Below, in pieces: positions 25,102 through 32,192 of a stretch of DNA of 64,000 nucleotides. Source of the stretch: Parahaliea maris (lineage in GTDB: Bacteria; Pseudomonadota; Gammaproteobacteria; Pseudomonadales; Halieaceae); assembly GCF_008064665.1 (NCBI RefSeq), contig NZ_VRZA01000003.1, forward strand, positions 558,001 through 622,000. The letters run 5' to 3'. The notes below the pieces were generated by a model that saw only the letters and a list, made by a program, of their open reading frames with translations, did not search any database and had not been told where the DNA came from. How positions within the stretch are numbered: the stretch's first letter is position 1; every line of letters begins with the position of its first letter. The translations under genes were made by a program, and so were the position numbers.

Positions 25102-26808
25102 GTGACAAAAGCATCAGACCTGTTTGTACAGGCATTAGAGCAGGAAGGCGTTCGCTACGTATTTGGCATACCGGGTGAGGAGAACCTGGATTTTCTGGAC
25201 TCCCTCTCGCGCTCCGAGAAGATCCAGCTCATTCTGACCCGTCACGAACAGGCGGCGGGCTTCATGGCGGCAACCTATGGCCGCTTTACCGGCAAGACCG
25301 GCGTGTGCCTCTCGACCCTGGGGCCCGGGGCCACCAATTTCACCACCGCCGCGGCCTACGCCCAGCTGGGCGGCATGCCCATGATGATGATTACCGGCCA
25401 GAAACCGGTGAAAAAATCCAAGCAGGGGCGTTTCCAGATCCTCGACGTGGTGGAGATGATGAAACCCATCACCAAGTACGCCCACCAGCTGGTGTCGGCG
25501 GACAACATCCCCAGCCGGGTGCGCGAGGCCCTGCGCCTCGCGGAAGAGGAAAAACCCGGCGCAGTGCACCTGGAATTGCCGGAAGACATTGCCGATGAGG
25601 ATACAGAACAGTACCCCATCGCGGCCTCCACTGTGCGCCGGCCAGTGGCGGAGGAGAAGGCCATCCGCTTTGCAGTGGACCGCATCGTCGCCGCTCGCTC
25701 GCCCCTGCTGGTGATCGGCGCCGGGGCCAACCGCAAGCTCACCAGCAAGATGCTCACCCAGATGGTGGACAGCTACGGTATTCCCTTTGTGACCACCCAG
25801 CTCGGCAAGGGGGTGATCGACGAGCGCCACCCCCTCTACCTGGGCTGTGCCGCCCTGTCTGCTGGAGACTTTGTCCATCGCGCCATTGAGGCGGCGGACC
25901 TGATCATCAACGTGGGCCACGATGTGATCGAGAAGCCGCCCTTCTTCATGCAGCACGGCCATATGGCGGAGGGGTCCGATCACCACGAGACCAATCCGGT
26001 GGAGGTGTCCACCGGCACCCAGGTGATTCATGTGTCCTTCCGTTCGGCGGAAGTGGACCCGGTGTACTTCCCGCAGTTGGAGGTCATTGGCGACATCGCC
26101 AACGCCATCTGGCAGATGAACAACGGCCTGGCCGAGCGCGAACTACCCGCCTGGGACTTCTCGCGGATGATGACGGTGAAGGAGCACCACGATGCCAACA
26201 TCTCCGAGGGCTCGGACGACGGCCGTTTCCCGGTCTATCCCCAGCGCCTGGTGGCGGAGGTGCGCAAGGCCATGCCCGACGACGGCATCATCTGCCTGGA
26301 CAACGGGGTCTACAAAATCTGGTTCGCCCGCAACTACCGGGCCTATGGCTCCAACACGGTGCTGCTGGACAACGCCCTGGCGACCATGGGCGCCGGCCTG
26401 CCCTCGGCAATGGCGGCCCACCTGGTCCACCCCAAGCGCAAGGTAATGGCCATCTGCGGTGACGGCGGCTTCATGATGAACAGCCAGGAACTGGAGACCG
26501 CGGTGCGCCTGGGGATGAACGTGGTGTGCCTGATCCTCAACGACTCCTCCTACGGCATGATCCGCTGGAAACAGGCCAACATGGGCTTCCACGACTGGGG
26601 CCTGGAATACGGCAACCCGGACTTCGTGAAGTACGCCGAGTCCTACGGGGCCCAAGGGCACCGGGTGGAAAGCACTGCGGAACTGGGTGAGGTGCTGGAG
26701 CGCTGCCTGAATACCGAAGGCGTGCACCTGGTGGATTGCCCGGTGGATTACTCCGAGAACGACGAGATTCTCAATCGCACGATCCGCAAGCTCAGCGCGG
26801 CAATCTGA
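25102..26808 (+). CDS. Thiamine-diphosphate enzyme, acetolactate-synthase large-subunit-like
   Basis: 568 residues, GTG start with GGGAGAG upstream. GIPGEENLDFLDSL and the catalytic E49 (TRHEQAAGFMA) lie in the pyrimidine-binding domain, followed by a central domain and the C-terminal ThDP motif GDGGFMMNSQELETAVRLG...ILND. No small regulatory subunit (ilvN) follows, so a catabolic AlsS-like or other ThDP decarboxylase/ligase role is as likely as branched-chain amino-acid synthesis. Stand-alone transcription unit with a hairpin just after the stop. Confidence 0.8.
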   Translation: MTKASDLFVQALEQEGVRYVFGIPGEENLDFLDSLSRSEKIQLILTRHEQAAGFMAATYGRFTGKTGVCLSTLGPGATNFTTAAAYAQLGGMPMMMITGQKPVKKSKQGRFQILDVVEMMKPITKYAHQLVSADNIPSRVREALRLAEEEKPGAVHLELPEDIADEDTEQYPIAASTVRRPVAEEKAIRFAVDRIVAARSPLLVIGAGANRKLTSKMLTQMVDSYGIPFVTTQLGKGVIDERHPLYLGCAALSAGDFVHRAIEAADLIINVGHDVIEKPPFFMQHGHMAEGSDHHETNPVEVSTGTQVIHVSFRSAEVDPVYFPQLEVIGDIANAIWQMNNGLAERELPAWDFSRMMTVKEHHDANISEGSDDGRFPVYPQRLVAEVRKAMPDDGIICLDNGVYKIWFARNYRAYGSNTVLLDNALATMGAGLPSAMAAHLVHPKRKVMAICGDGGFMMNSQELETAVRLGMNVVCLILNDSSYGMIRWKQANMGFHDWGLEYGNPDFVKYAESYGAQGHRVESTAELGEVLERCLNTEGVHLVDCPVDYSENDEILNRTIRKLSAAI

Positions 26809-26818
26809 GCTTCCTCGG

Positions 26819-26836
26819 CCGGCAATGCCCTGCCGG
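26819..26836 (+). terminator. Probable terminator after the acetolactate-synthase-like gene
   Basis: CCGGCA-ATGCCC-TGCCGG, a perfect 6-bp stem 10 nt after the stop codon, followed by TGGTTT. It lies in the short gap to a convergent gene and may serve both. Confidence 0.5.
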
Positions 26837-26840
26837 TGGT

Positions 26841-27203
26841 TTACTCAGCCCGCTCCCGGTCGGTTCCGGAGCGGGTTGCGTTGTCTCCCAGTTCACCGAA
26901 TGCCCGGCGCCCCAGTGACTCGATCGCCTCGTCCACGGTGTAGTGCCCCTTCTCCTTGTATTCGTCAAACAGATTGATGTGACGATCGGATTTGCGTCCG
27001 AGCCACATCAGTTTGATGTACAGACTGTCTTCAATGGCAGGTTTGCGAATGACATCCAGCAGAAAGACCACAATACTGACCGGACTGAAAACCAGGTCCC
27101 TGATGGCGTCGGCGCCGAGTTTGACCTGGAAGAAGACCAGGTGTCTCAGAGCCGTCAGGAACGTTACCTGGGCAGTCGAGTCGTCGGGCGCTTTGAAAAA
27201 CAT
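26841..27203 (-). CDS. Small conserved-looking membrane-associated protein, unknown function
   Basis: 120 residues, start ATG at 27203. One hydrophobic stretch near 40-55 (LVFSPVSIVVFLLDVI) may be a transmembrane helix or membrane-embedded hairpin. The rest is charged, with DEYKEKGHYTVDEAIESLGRRAF resembling a helical cytoplasmic tail. I do not recognise the family. Convergent with the preceding ThDP enzyme and divergent, by ~68 bp, from the mutarotase gene. A real gene is supported by sensible composition and the compact flanks rather than by homology. Confidence 0.6.
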   Translation of the reverse strand: MFFKAPDDSTAQVTFLTALRHLVFFQVKLGADAIRDLVFSPVSIVVFLLDVIRKPAIEDSLYIKLMWLGRKSDRHINLFDEYKEKGHYTVDEAIESLGRRAFGELGDNATRSGTDRERAE

Positions 27204-27271
27204 CAGGGGATCCTTCTGGTTGGGGTCAGGGCTGGACCTGGGGTATATGCTAGCAGGGTACGGGGGAAACT

Positions 27272-28138
27272 ATGAGGCAGGCGGTATTGGCGATGCTCGA
27301 GGCATTGCCGGACGGCATCCACGAGCGGGAACAGCAGGGTTTCAAACTGCTGTTGCTGAAGGCGGCCTGGGGCGAACTGGTCGTTGCGGAGCAGGGGGCG
27401 CAGGTTCTGCATTTCCGGCCTGCGGGCCAGTGTCCGCTGCTGTGGCTCAGCGACAACCTGAAACCCGCCCCGGCGGCGATTCGTGGGGGTATCCCGCTGT
27501 GCTGGCCCTGGTTCGGTGACGCTCCCTCCGGTCCCGCTCACGGCGTGGCCCGGACGGGGCGCTGGCAGTTGACTGTAACCGGTGAGCGCGCGGACGGGTG
27601 CTCGCTGCGCGCAGTTCCGGCGGTTGACCTGTGGCCGGGTCTCGATCCGGTGGTCTGGATCACGGCGGATAGAGGGGCACTGGAGATCAGTCTCGAGACC
27701 CGCAATAGCGGGGGGGAGTCCCTGGAGATAAGCCAGGCCCTGCACACCTACCTTGTGGTTTCCGATGTTAACCTTGTGCGTGTGCAGGGTCTGGAAGGGT
27801 GCGAGTACCTCGACAAGCTGAGGGCGGGGGCCCGTGCCAGTCAGGCGGGTGAGTTACGCCTGTCGGGTGCCCTGGACCGCATTTATGACCACAACACCGC
27901 TGTCGAGGCGATAGACCCCGATTGGGGGCGCCGCCTGCAGATCGGCAAAGCCGGCAGTGGATCCACAGTGGTCTGGAATCCCGGTGCCGGGGCGGCGGAC
28001 CTGGTGGATGTGGGAATGGAGCAGCAGAAGGACTTTCTCTGCATCGAGGCGGCCAATACCGTGCTCGACCCCGTTCGCCTCGCTCCCGGGGAATGCCACC
28101 GGTTGGCGACACGAATATCGCTGGAAGAGGGCGCCTGA
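27272..28138 (+). CDS. D-hexose-6-phosphate mutarotase (YeaD-like)
   Basis: 288 residues of galactose-mutarotase fold. Family landmarks are RGGIPLCWPWFG (71-82), H90 in AHGVART, H158 in QALHTYLVV and the catalytic Glu E259 in FLCIEAAN. These equivalent residues interconvert alpha and beta anomers of glucose-6-phosphate-type sugars. Cytoplasmic. ATG at 27272 with GGGGGA five bases upstream. It is followed by a strong hairpin, then a small gene. Confidence 0.87.
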   Translation: MRQAVLAMLEALPDGIHEREQQGFKLLLLKAAWGELVVAEQGAQVLHFRPAGQCPLLWLSDNLKPAPAAIRGGIPLCWPWFGDAPSGPAHGVARTGRWQLTVTGERADGCSLRAVPAVDLWPGLDPVVWITADRGALEISLETRNSGGESLEISQALHTYLVVSDVNLVRVQGLEGCEYLDKLRAGARASQAGELRLSGALDRIYDHNTAVEAIDPDWGRRLQIGKAGSGSTVVWNPGAGAADLVDVGMEQQKDFLCIEAANTVLDPVRLAPGECHRLATRISLEEGA

Positions 28139-28145
28139 ACGTTTG

Positions 28146-28166
28146 CCGCCTGGGTATGCCAGGCGG
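28146..28166 (+). terminator. Hairpin after the mutarotase gene
   Basis: CCGCCTGG-GTATG-CCAGGCGG, a perfect 8-bp stem starting 8 nt after the stop. There is no T-run, so termination would be weak or Rho-assisted; it could instead protect the mRNA 3' end. Confidence 0.45.
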
Positions 28167-28256
28167 GGCGAATTCAGGGACAATAGGTGCCTTTGCCGGC
28201 CCGGAGCCGGCGATCGTCAATCAGTTGGCCTGCTCCCAGGCTCGAAGGAAAGCTTC

Positions 28257-28544
28257 ATGTATCTGTTCTCACTCAATGCCGTCTCCAAAACCAGCAACGC
28301 CGATTTCCGGGAGGGTGAGGAGGTTCCCTTTATTGTCTATATCGATTTTGCCGACCTGTTTGGCGCCGAGCAGTTGGCCAAGGTGTTTGTCATGCGCGAA
28401 GGTTTTCGCGACGTGAAAATTGAAAAGCGTAAACACGTCGACAACCGGACATTGAGCGAGGGCCAGGGTGGCCTGGCGCAGGACCCGAAAGTCCAGGAGG
28501 CCCTGGCCAAGGGCTACTGTGTTCAGGCTTTCAGCGCTCACTGA
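28257..28544 (+). CDS. Small protein of unknown function
   Basis: 95 residues from ATG 28257, preceded by GAAGGAA at a good distance. The frame stays open upstream into the mutarotase gene, but that extension is in a different frame from mutarotase and is not coding. It is soluble and mixed alpha/beta in appearance, with EVPFIVYIDFADLFGAEQLAKVF and a conserved-looking KRKHVDNRTLSEGQ. It has no motifs I can name. Convergent with the kinase gene (11-bp gap). Confidence 0.55.
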   Translation: MYLFSLNAVSKTSNADFREGEEVPFIVYIDFADLFGAEQLAKVFVMREGFRDVKIEKRKHVDNRTLSEGQGGLAQDPKVQEALAKGYCVQAFSAH

Positions 28545-28555
28545 GCGCGGCCCGC

Positions 28556-30514
28556 TTACTGGCCAGTGCTGGTGATGGTCACAGACAGGCTGCCGGAGTT
28601 GTCCACGATGTAGGGGGCAGCGTCGTTACCCATCAGGAATAACTCGCCCTCATCCCCTGCCGTGAAGGTGAATTCCGGCCCGATGTAGAACGCCAGCGAA
28701 CCGCGGCCGATCTTGCCGATCAGCGCGCCGTGATCGTAACCGGCCACCGTCTGGCCCCCAAGGTTCTGGCACAACAGGGCGTACATGCCCTTGCCGGTGG
28801 CGTCGGTGGGATTACACAGCGTACCCATTTTCCAGCTCCCACCGGCCTTGATGCGGTAGCTGCGCCCCCGCTCTATCGCCAGCCCCGTGCCCTGCCAGCG
28901 GCTGGCATTGGCGAAGGCCTGCAGCGTGACGGTGTTGGCGGGAAAGGTTTCCAGGGGCTGGGGGTTGTCGTTGGAGTCGTATTCAAAGGTGTCTGGGGCC
29001 GCGGCACGACGGGCAACGAAGTCTTTCTCTGACGCCTGTATCCTGCTGTTGATGGCGGCCTGGCGTTGCTGCTCGGCCAGGGCCTTTTCCCGTTCCAGGG
29101 CGAGGGCGGCTTTTTCCGCCTCCAGGGCCCTGCGTTCGTTTTCCAGTTGTTGCCGGGCCAGGCGTTCGCGTTCCTGGCGTTCCTCCTCCTGTCGCTGCGC
29201 GGCCTCGCGCTCCTGTTCCAGGCGCGCCGCTTCGAGCCGCTCCTGCTCACGGCGCTCCGCCTCGGCTTGCGGATCGTCCGCTGGTGCCTCCGCTGCGGGT
29301 GGAGATACCATCGCGACGGGCGCCGCCCTGGACTCCTCCTCAATGGGGGCTGCAGCTGTCTGGTCACCGGACTGCTGCGGGGGCGTTGCCGGTTCGGCAG
29401 GTGGCGTGTCTGCTGGTAGCGCTGCCTGTGTTGGCACCGGTTCAGCCGCGGCGGGCCTGGCCGCGCCCTGTTGTAGAAAGTAGGCGCCGGCACCTGCGGC
29501 CACCAGCAACACGGCCGCCACAGCCAGGTAAATGCCCCGGCGCGATCCGGCCTGTTGGGCCCGTGGTTTGATCGGCGGCGCCGGCGGCACATCGACCACG
29601 GTGTCGGCAAGTTGCGAGGGGGTGGGCAGTTCCGCCAGCCATTCCCGTACCGTTTGCGGGCGCTTCTTCGGGTCGAAGGCAATGGCGTGATTGACCGCCC
29701 GCAGCAGGGCTTCGGAATAACCGTCTTCGGTGGATTTCAGTAATTCACCGGCGACCGGCCCCGGGCCACCGCCCATTTCGGTTTTGCTGCGCTCGACAGC
29801 ATTGGTCAGCAGACGGCCGGTGATGGCTTTGTAGGAGGTGGCGCCCAGGCCGTAAATGTCGGTCCAGGGCCCTTGGTCGTTACTGTCGGATGAGTATTGC
29901 TCGAAGGGGGCGTAGCCCGGCGTCACCATCACCGTCATGGCCTGGGGCTGGTCTTCGATGGACTGCCTGGCGGAGCCGAAGTCGAGCAGCACGGGGCTGC
30001 CGTCACCGCGAATATAGATATTGTCGGGCTTGATGTCGCGATGAATGAAGTTCTGTCGGTGGACCAGTTCGAGGCCTTCCAGCAGGGGCCTGAGAATGCC
30101 CAGCAGGGTGGCCTCATCCAGCTTGCCCTGCCGTTTCAGGATGTCTTGCAGCCCTTCGCCCTGTTCGTAGGACATGACCATGTAGCCGGTGCCGTTCTCC
30201 TCGAACACCGCGTGGACCCGGACGATATTGGGGTGCTCAAAGCGGGACAGGGTCCGCGCCTCGCTGATGAACCGGTCCAGGCCCCACTGGTACTGGCCCC
30301 GGGTGTCCTCGGAGAGCGCTTCCACCCGGCTGTCCTGCAAACGCCGCGCGAACTGCTGTGGCAGGTACTCCTTGATGGCCACGGCTTTGTCGAGGTTGGT
30401 GTCGTGCGCCAGGTAGGTGATGCCGAAGCCGCCCTGCCCGAGCACTGACTGAATGACATACCAGTGGAGTTTGTAACCGGGTGGCAGCGCGCGCCCCATC
30501 TCTTGAGCGGTCAT
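28556..30514 (-). CDS. Transmembrane Ser/Thr protein kinase with C-terminal PA-IL (LecA)-like domain
   Basis: 652 residues from ATG 30514; the frame is open further upstream inside the dioxygenase gene, but that part is not homologous-looking. The Hanks-type kinase has glycine loop GQGGFG (26-31), K48 (VAIKEY), HRDIKPDN (158-165) and DFGSAR (178-183), all catalytic residues present. A transmembrane helix follows at ~330-350 (YLAVAAVLLVAAGAGAYFL), then a Pro/Ala linker and a ~100-residue Glu/Arg/Gln coiled coil. The last ~115 residues resemble Pseudomonas PA-IL lectin: GALIGKIG and GNDAAPYIVDNSGSLSV parallel LecA GALVMKIG and NDVPGTYGNNSGSFSV. Starts 2 nt after the dioxygenase stop. Confidence 0.85.
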   Translation of the reverse strand: MTAQEMGRALPPGYKLHWYVIQSVLGQGGFGITYLAHDTNLDKAVAIKEYLPQQFARRLQDSRVEALSEDTRGQYQWGLDRFISEARTLSRFEHPNIVRVHAVFEENGTGYMVMSYEQGEGLQDILKRQGKLDEATLLGILRPLLEGLELVHRQNFIHRDIKPDNIYIRGDGSPVLLDFGSARQSIEDQPQAMTVMVTPGYAPFEQYSSDSNDQGPWTDIYGLGATSYKAITGRLLTNAVERSKTEMGGGPGPVAGELLKSTEDGYSEALLRAVNHAIAFDPKKRPQTVREWLAELPTPSQLADTVVDVPPAPPIKPRAQQAGSRRGIYLAVAAVLLVAAGAGAYFLQQGAARPAAAEPVPTQAALPADTPPAEPATPPQQSGDQTAAAPIEEESRAAPVAMVSPPAAEAPADDPQAEAERREQERLEAARLEQEREAAQRQEEERQERERLARQQLENERRALEAEKAALALEREKALAEQQRQAAINSRIQASEKDFVARRAAAPDTFEYDSNDNPQPLETFPANTVTLQAFANASRWQGTGLAIERGRSYRIKAGGSWKMGTLCNPTDATGKGMYALLCQNLGGQTVAGYDHGALIGKIGRGSLAFYIGPEFTFTAGDEGELFLMGNDAAPYIVDNSGSLSVTITSTGQ

Positions 30515-30516
30515 TC

Positions 30517-31179
30517 CTATTCCATCCACATACGTTGCAGGTTGGCGCGGACATTGGCCAGTTCGTCCAGGGCCCGGCGGTCGTCGGGAGCCTCCCGCAG
30601 CCGGGCCAGGGCGGTGTCCATGGCGAACAGCAGGCTGCGCTGCTCCACGGAGCGAACCTCGCTCTGCAGCCAGCCCACGGCCACCAGCCGGGTGCCCTGG
30701 CGAACCGGATCCACCCGGTGCAGGAAACTCGAGGGGTAGCACACCAGCGCACCCGCCGGCAGCTTGATGGCATCCTCGCCGGCGCCGGATTCAATCACCA
30801 GCTCGCCGCCCTCATACTCGTCGGGCGCCGACAGGAACAGGGTGAAGGAGACGTCGGTGCGCACCCCGTCGATGGCCGGGGCGTCGATGTGCGAGCCATA
30901 GCCCATGCCCTCCTCGTAGCGGCTGATCAGCATGCGAGCCAGCTTGCGGGGGCGGGCCGCGGCGCGAAAGACCGGGTGGGCCAGCAGGGCTTTTTCCAGC
31001 AGTCGCGTGACACCCTTGATGGTGCTGTCGGTAGCGATGCCCTGCAGGTTGTGTTTTACCTCCCGGGCGCGCCCCGCAGCGGTATGATGTCCGGGAGAGA
31101 AGCTGGCGCTCTCGATCACCTGCTCGCGGACGGCTTCCAGGGTGGGGGCGTCGATGACGCTTTCGATGCAGGTCAGCAC
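30517..31179 (-). CDS. piuC: Fe(II)/2-oxoglutarate-dependent dioxygenase, PiuC/YbiX (PKHD) family
   Basis: 220 residues with H97-x-D99 in YGSHIDAP, H154 in SFLHRV and R164 (2-oxoglutarate) in QGTRLVAVGW, the complete double-stranded beta-helix iron site. Family genes commonly accompany iron-siderophore receptors. The start is a GTG at 31179 with AAGGAGG ten nt upstream, longer than ideal spacing. A Fur box lies ~30 bp upstream, shared with the divergent exported-protein gene, implying iron repression. It is followed within 2 nt by the kinase gene, so kinase expression may also be iron-dependent. Confidence 0.88.
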   Translation of the reverse strand: MLTCIESVIDAPTLEAVREQVIESASFSPGHHTAAGRAREVKHNLQGIATDSTIKGVTRLLEKALLAHPVFRAAARPRKLARMLISRYEEGMGYGSHIDAPAIDGVRTDVSFTLFLSAPDEYEGGELVIESGAGEDAIKLPAGALVCYPSSFLHRVDPVRQGTRLVAVGWLQSEVRSVEQRSLLFAMDTALARLREAPDDRRALDELANVRANLQRMWME

Positions 31180-31209
31180 GGGTGTGACAGCCTCCTTGCA
31201 GTGGATTCC

Positions 31210-31228
31210 TTAATAAGAATCATTTTCA
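31210..31228. promoter_or_regulatory. Fur box in the piuC / exported-protein divergent promoter
   Basis: TTAATAAGAATCATTTTCA resembles the 19-bp Fur consensus: the reverse strand reads TGAAAATGATTCTTATTAA against GATAATGATAATCATTATC. It lies between two divergent genes, one of which is a typical iron-starvation gene, and overlaps a plausible -35 element. Confidence 0.7.
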
Positions 31229-31251
31229 AAAAGCCCCCGCTTTGCTATAAC
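31223..31251 (+). promoter_or_regulatory. Sigma70-type promoter of the exported His/Met-rich protein
   Basis: -35 TTTTCA (31223-31228), 17-bp spacer, -10 TATAAC (31246-31251). The -35 overlaps the Fur box, which would give direct iron repression. The start codon is at 31288. Confidence 0.6.
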
Positions 31252-31287
31252 TGGCCGGCATCATGATGACACAAGGAAACCGAGAGC

Positions 31288-32115
31288 ATGCATAAACGCA
31301 CCAAATTGTGGTCCAGCCTAAGCCTGGCGGCACTGGTTGGAGGTTCCGCCCTGGGCGTTGCCGCCGACGCTGAGCTTGCGGCTGCGGTGGAGACCGGCCA
31401 GAGCATCGCCAGCGGCAGCGAAGGTGAAGGCAGCGAAGGCGAAGGTGAAGGCCTGGCGCAGAACGTGGACCCGGCCACCAACGACGTTGCCTACCTCTCC
31501 CAGTTGGGGCTGATGCGCGGCCACCTGCTGGTGGGGCTGGAGCTCTACCGTGAAGGCCACATCGAGCATGCGCGGATGCACATGAAACACCCCAAGAGCG
31601 AACTCTACGCCGACCTGGTACCGGCCTTCGAGGCCCGTGGCAGCGCTGGTTTTGCCGAGCAGCTGACGGCGCTGGCGACTGCGGTGGAAGCGGATGGCAG
31701 TGAACCGGAGGCGGTGGAATCCGCTTACAATGCGGTGCTGCAGGGTATCAGCGCGGCGGAAGCCAGGGTGGGAACCCTGTCCCCTGTCGCCCGGCTGCAG
31801 GTCGCGGTCAAGCTTATCCGCACGGCGGGCGAGGAGTACGGGCTGGGTGTGGTCGACGGCGTGGTCGTCAACGGTCACGAGTACCAGGATGCATTCGGTT
31901 TTACCCAGACCGCGCGTTCGTTGGTGGCCAACATGGATGCCGGTGACAACGCCGAACTGGGGGAGACCCTGGCGAAGGTGAACGGCATCATCCAGGGCCT
32001 GTTCGATGCCAACGCCTGGCCTTCGGTCATGCCGCCGGAAACCGTTGAGGCGGATGCTTCCCTGCTCTACGGGGCAGCGGCCCGTATCGAGATCGCTGCG
32101 CTCAGCCTGAGTTGA
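31288..32115 (+). CDS. Exported His/Met-rich helical protein, probably iron-regulated, unknown function
   Basis: 275 residues. Signal peptide ~1-26 (LSLAALVGGSALGVAADA). Residues 43-55 form an acidic glycine repeat (SGSEGEGSEGEGEG), encoded by repeated AGCGAAGG/GAAGGT units at ~31411-31452. Then follows an alpha-helical body with clustered potential metal ligands: M76, H79, H91, H94, M97, H98, M99, H101 (MRGHLLVG and GHIEHARMHMKHPKSELY). This pattern recalls periplasmic imelysin/EfeO-type helical metal-binding proteins, but I cannot assign a family. Fur-box context supports a role in iron or another metal. A UUCG-loop terminator follows. Confidence 0.7.
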   Translation: MHKRTKLWSSLSLAALVGGSALGVAADAELAAAVETGQSIASGSEGEGSEGEGEGLAQNVDPATNDVAYLSQLGLMRGHLLVGLELYREGHIEHARMHMKHPKSELYADLVPAFEARGSAGFAEQLTALATAVEADGSEPEAVESAYNAVLQGISAAEARVGTLSPVARLQVAVKLIRTAGEEYGLGVVDGVVVNGHEYQDAFGFTQTARSLVANMDAGDNAELGETLAKVNGIIQGLFDANAWPSVMPPETVEADASLLYGAAARIEIAALSLS

Positions 32116-32124
32116 GCGCCGGCC

Positions 32125-32144
32125 GCCCGCCGTTCGCGGCGGGC
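32125..32144 (+). terminator. Terminator-like hairpin with UUCG tetraloop
   Basis: GCCCGCCG-TTCG-CGGCGGGC, a perfect 8-bp GC stem with the extra-stable C(UUCG)G-type loop, 10 nt after the exported-protein stop. Followed by CTCTTGC, so only a weak U-tract. It lies in the gap to the convergent AsmA gene. Confidence 0.55.
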
Positions 32145-32192
32145 GAGCTCTTGCAAGGGCGCGCTTTTAAGGGCAGGGCCCCGCCTGATCAA

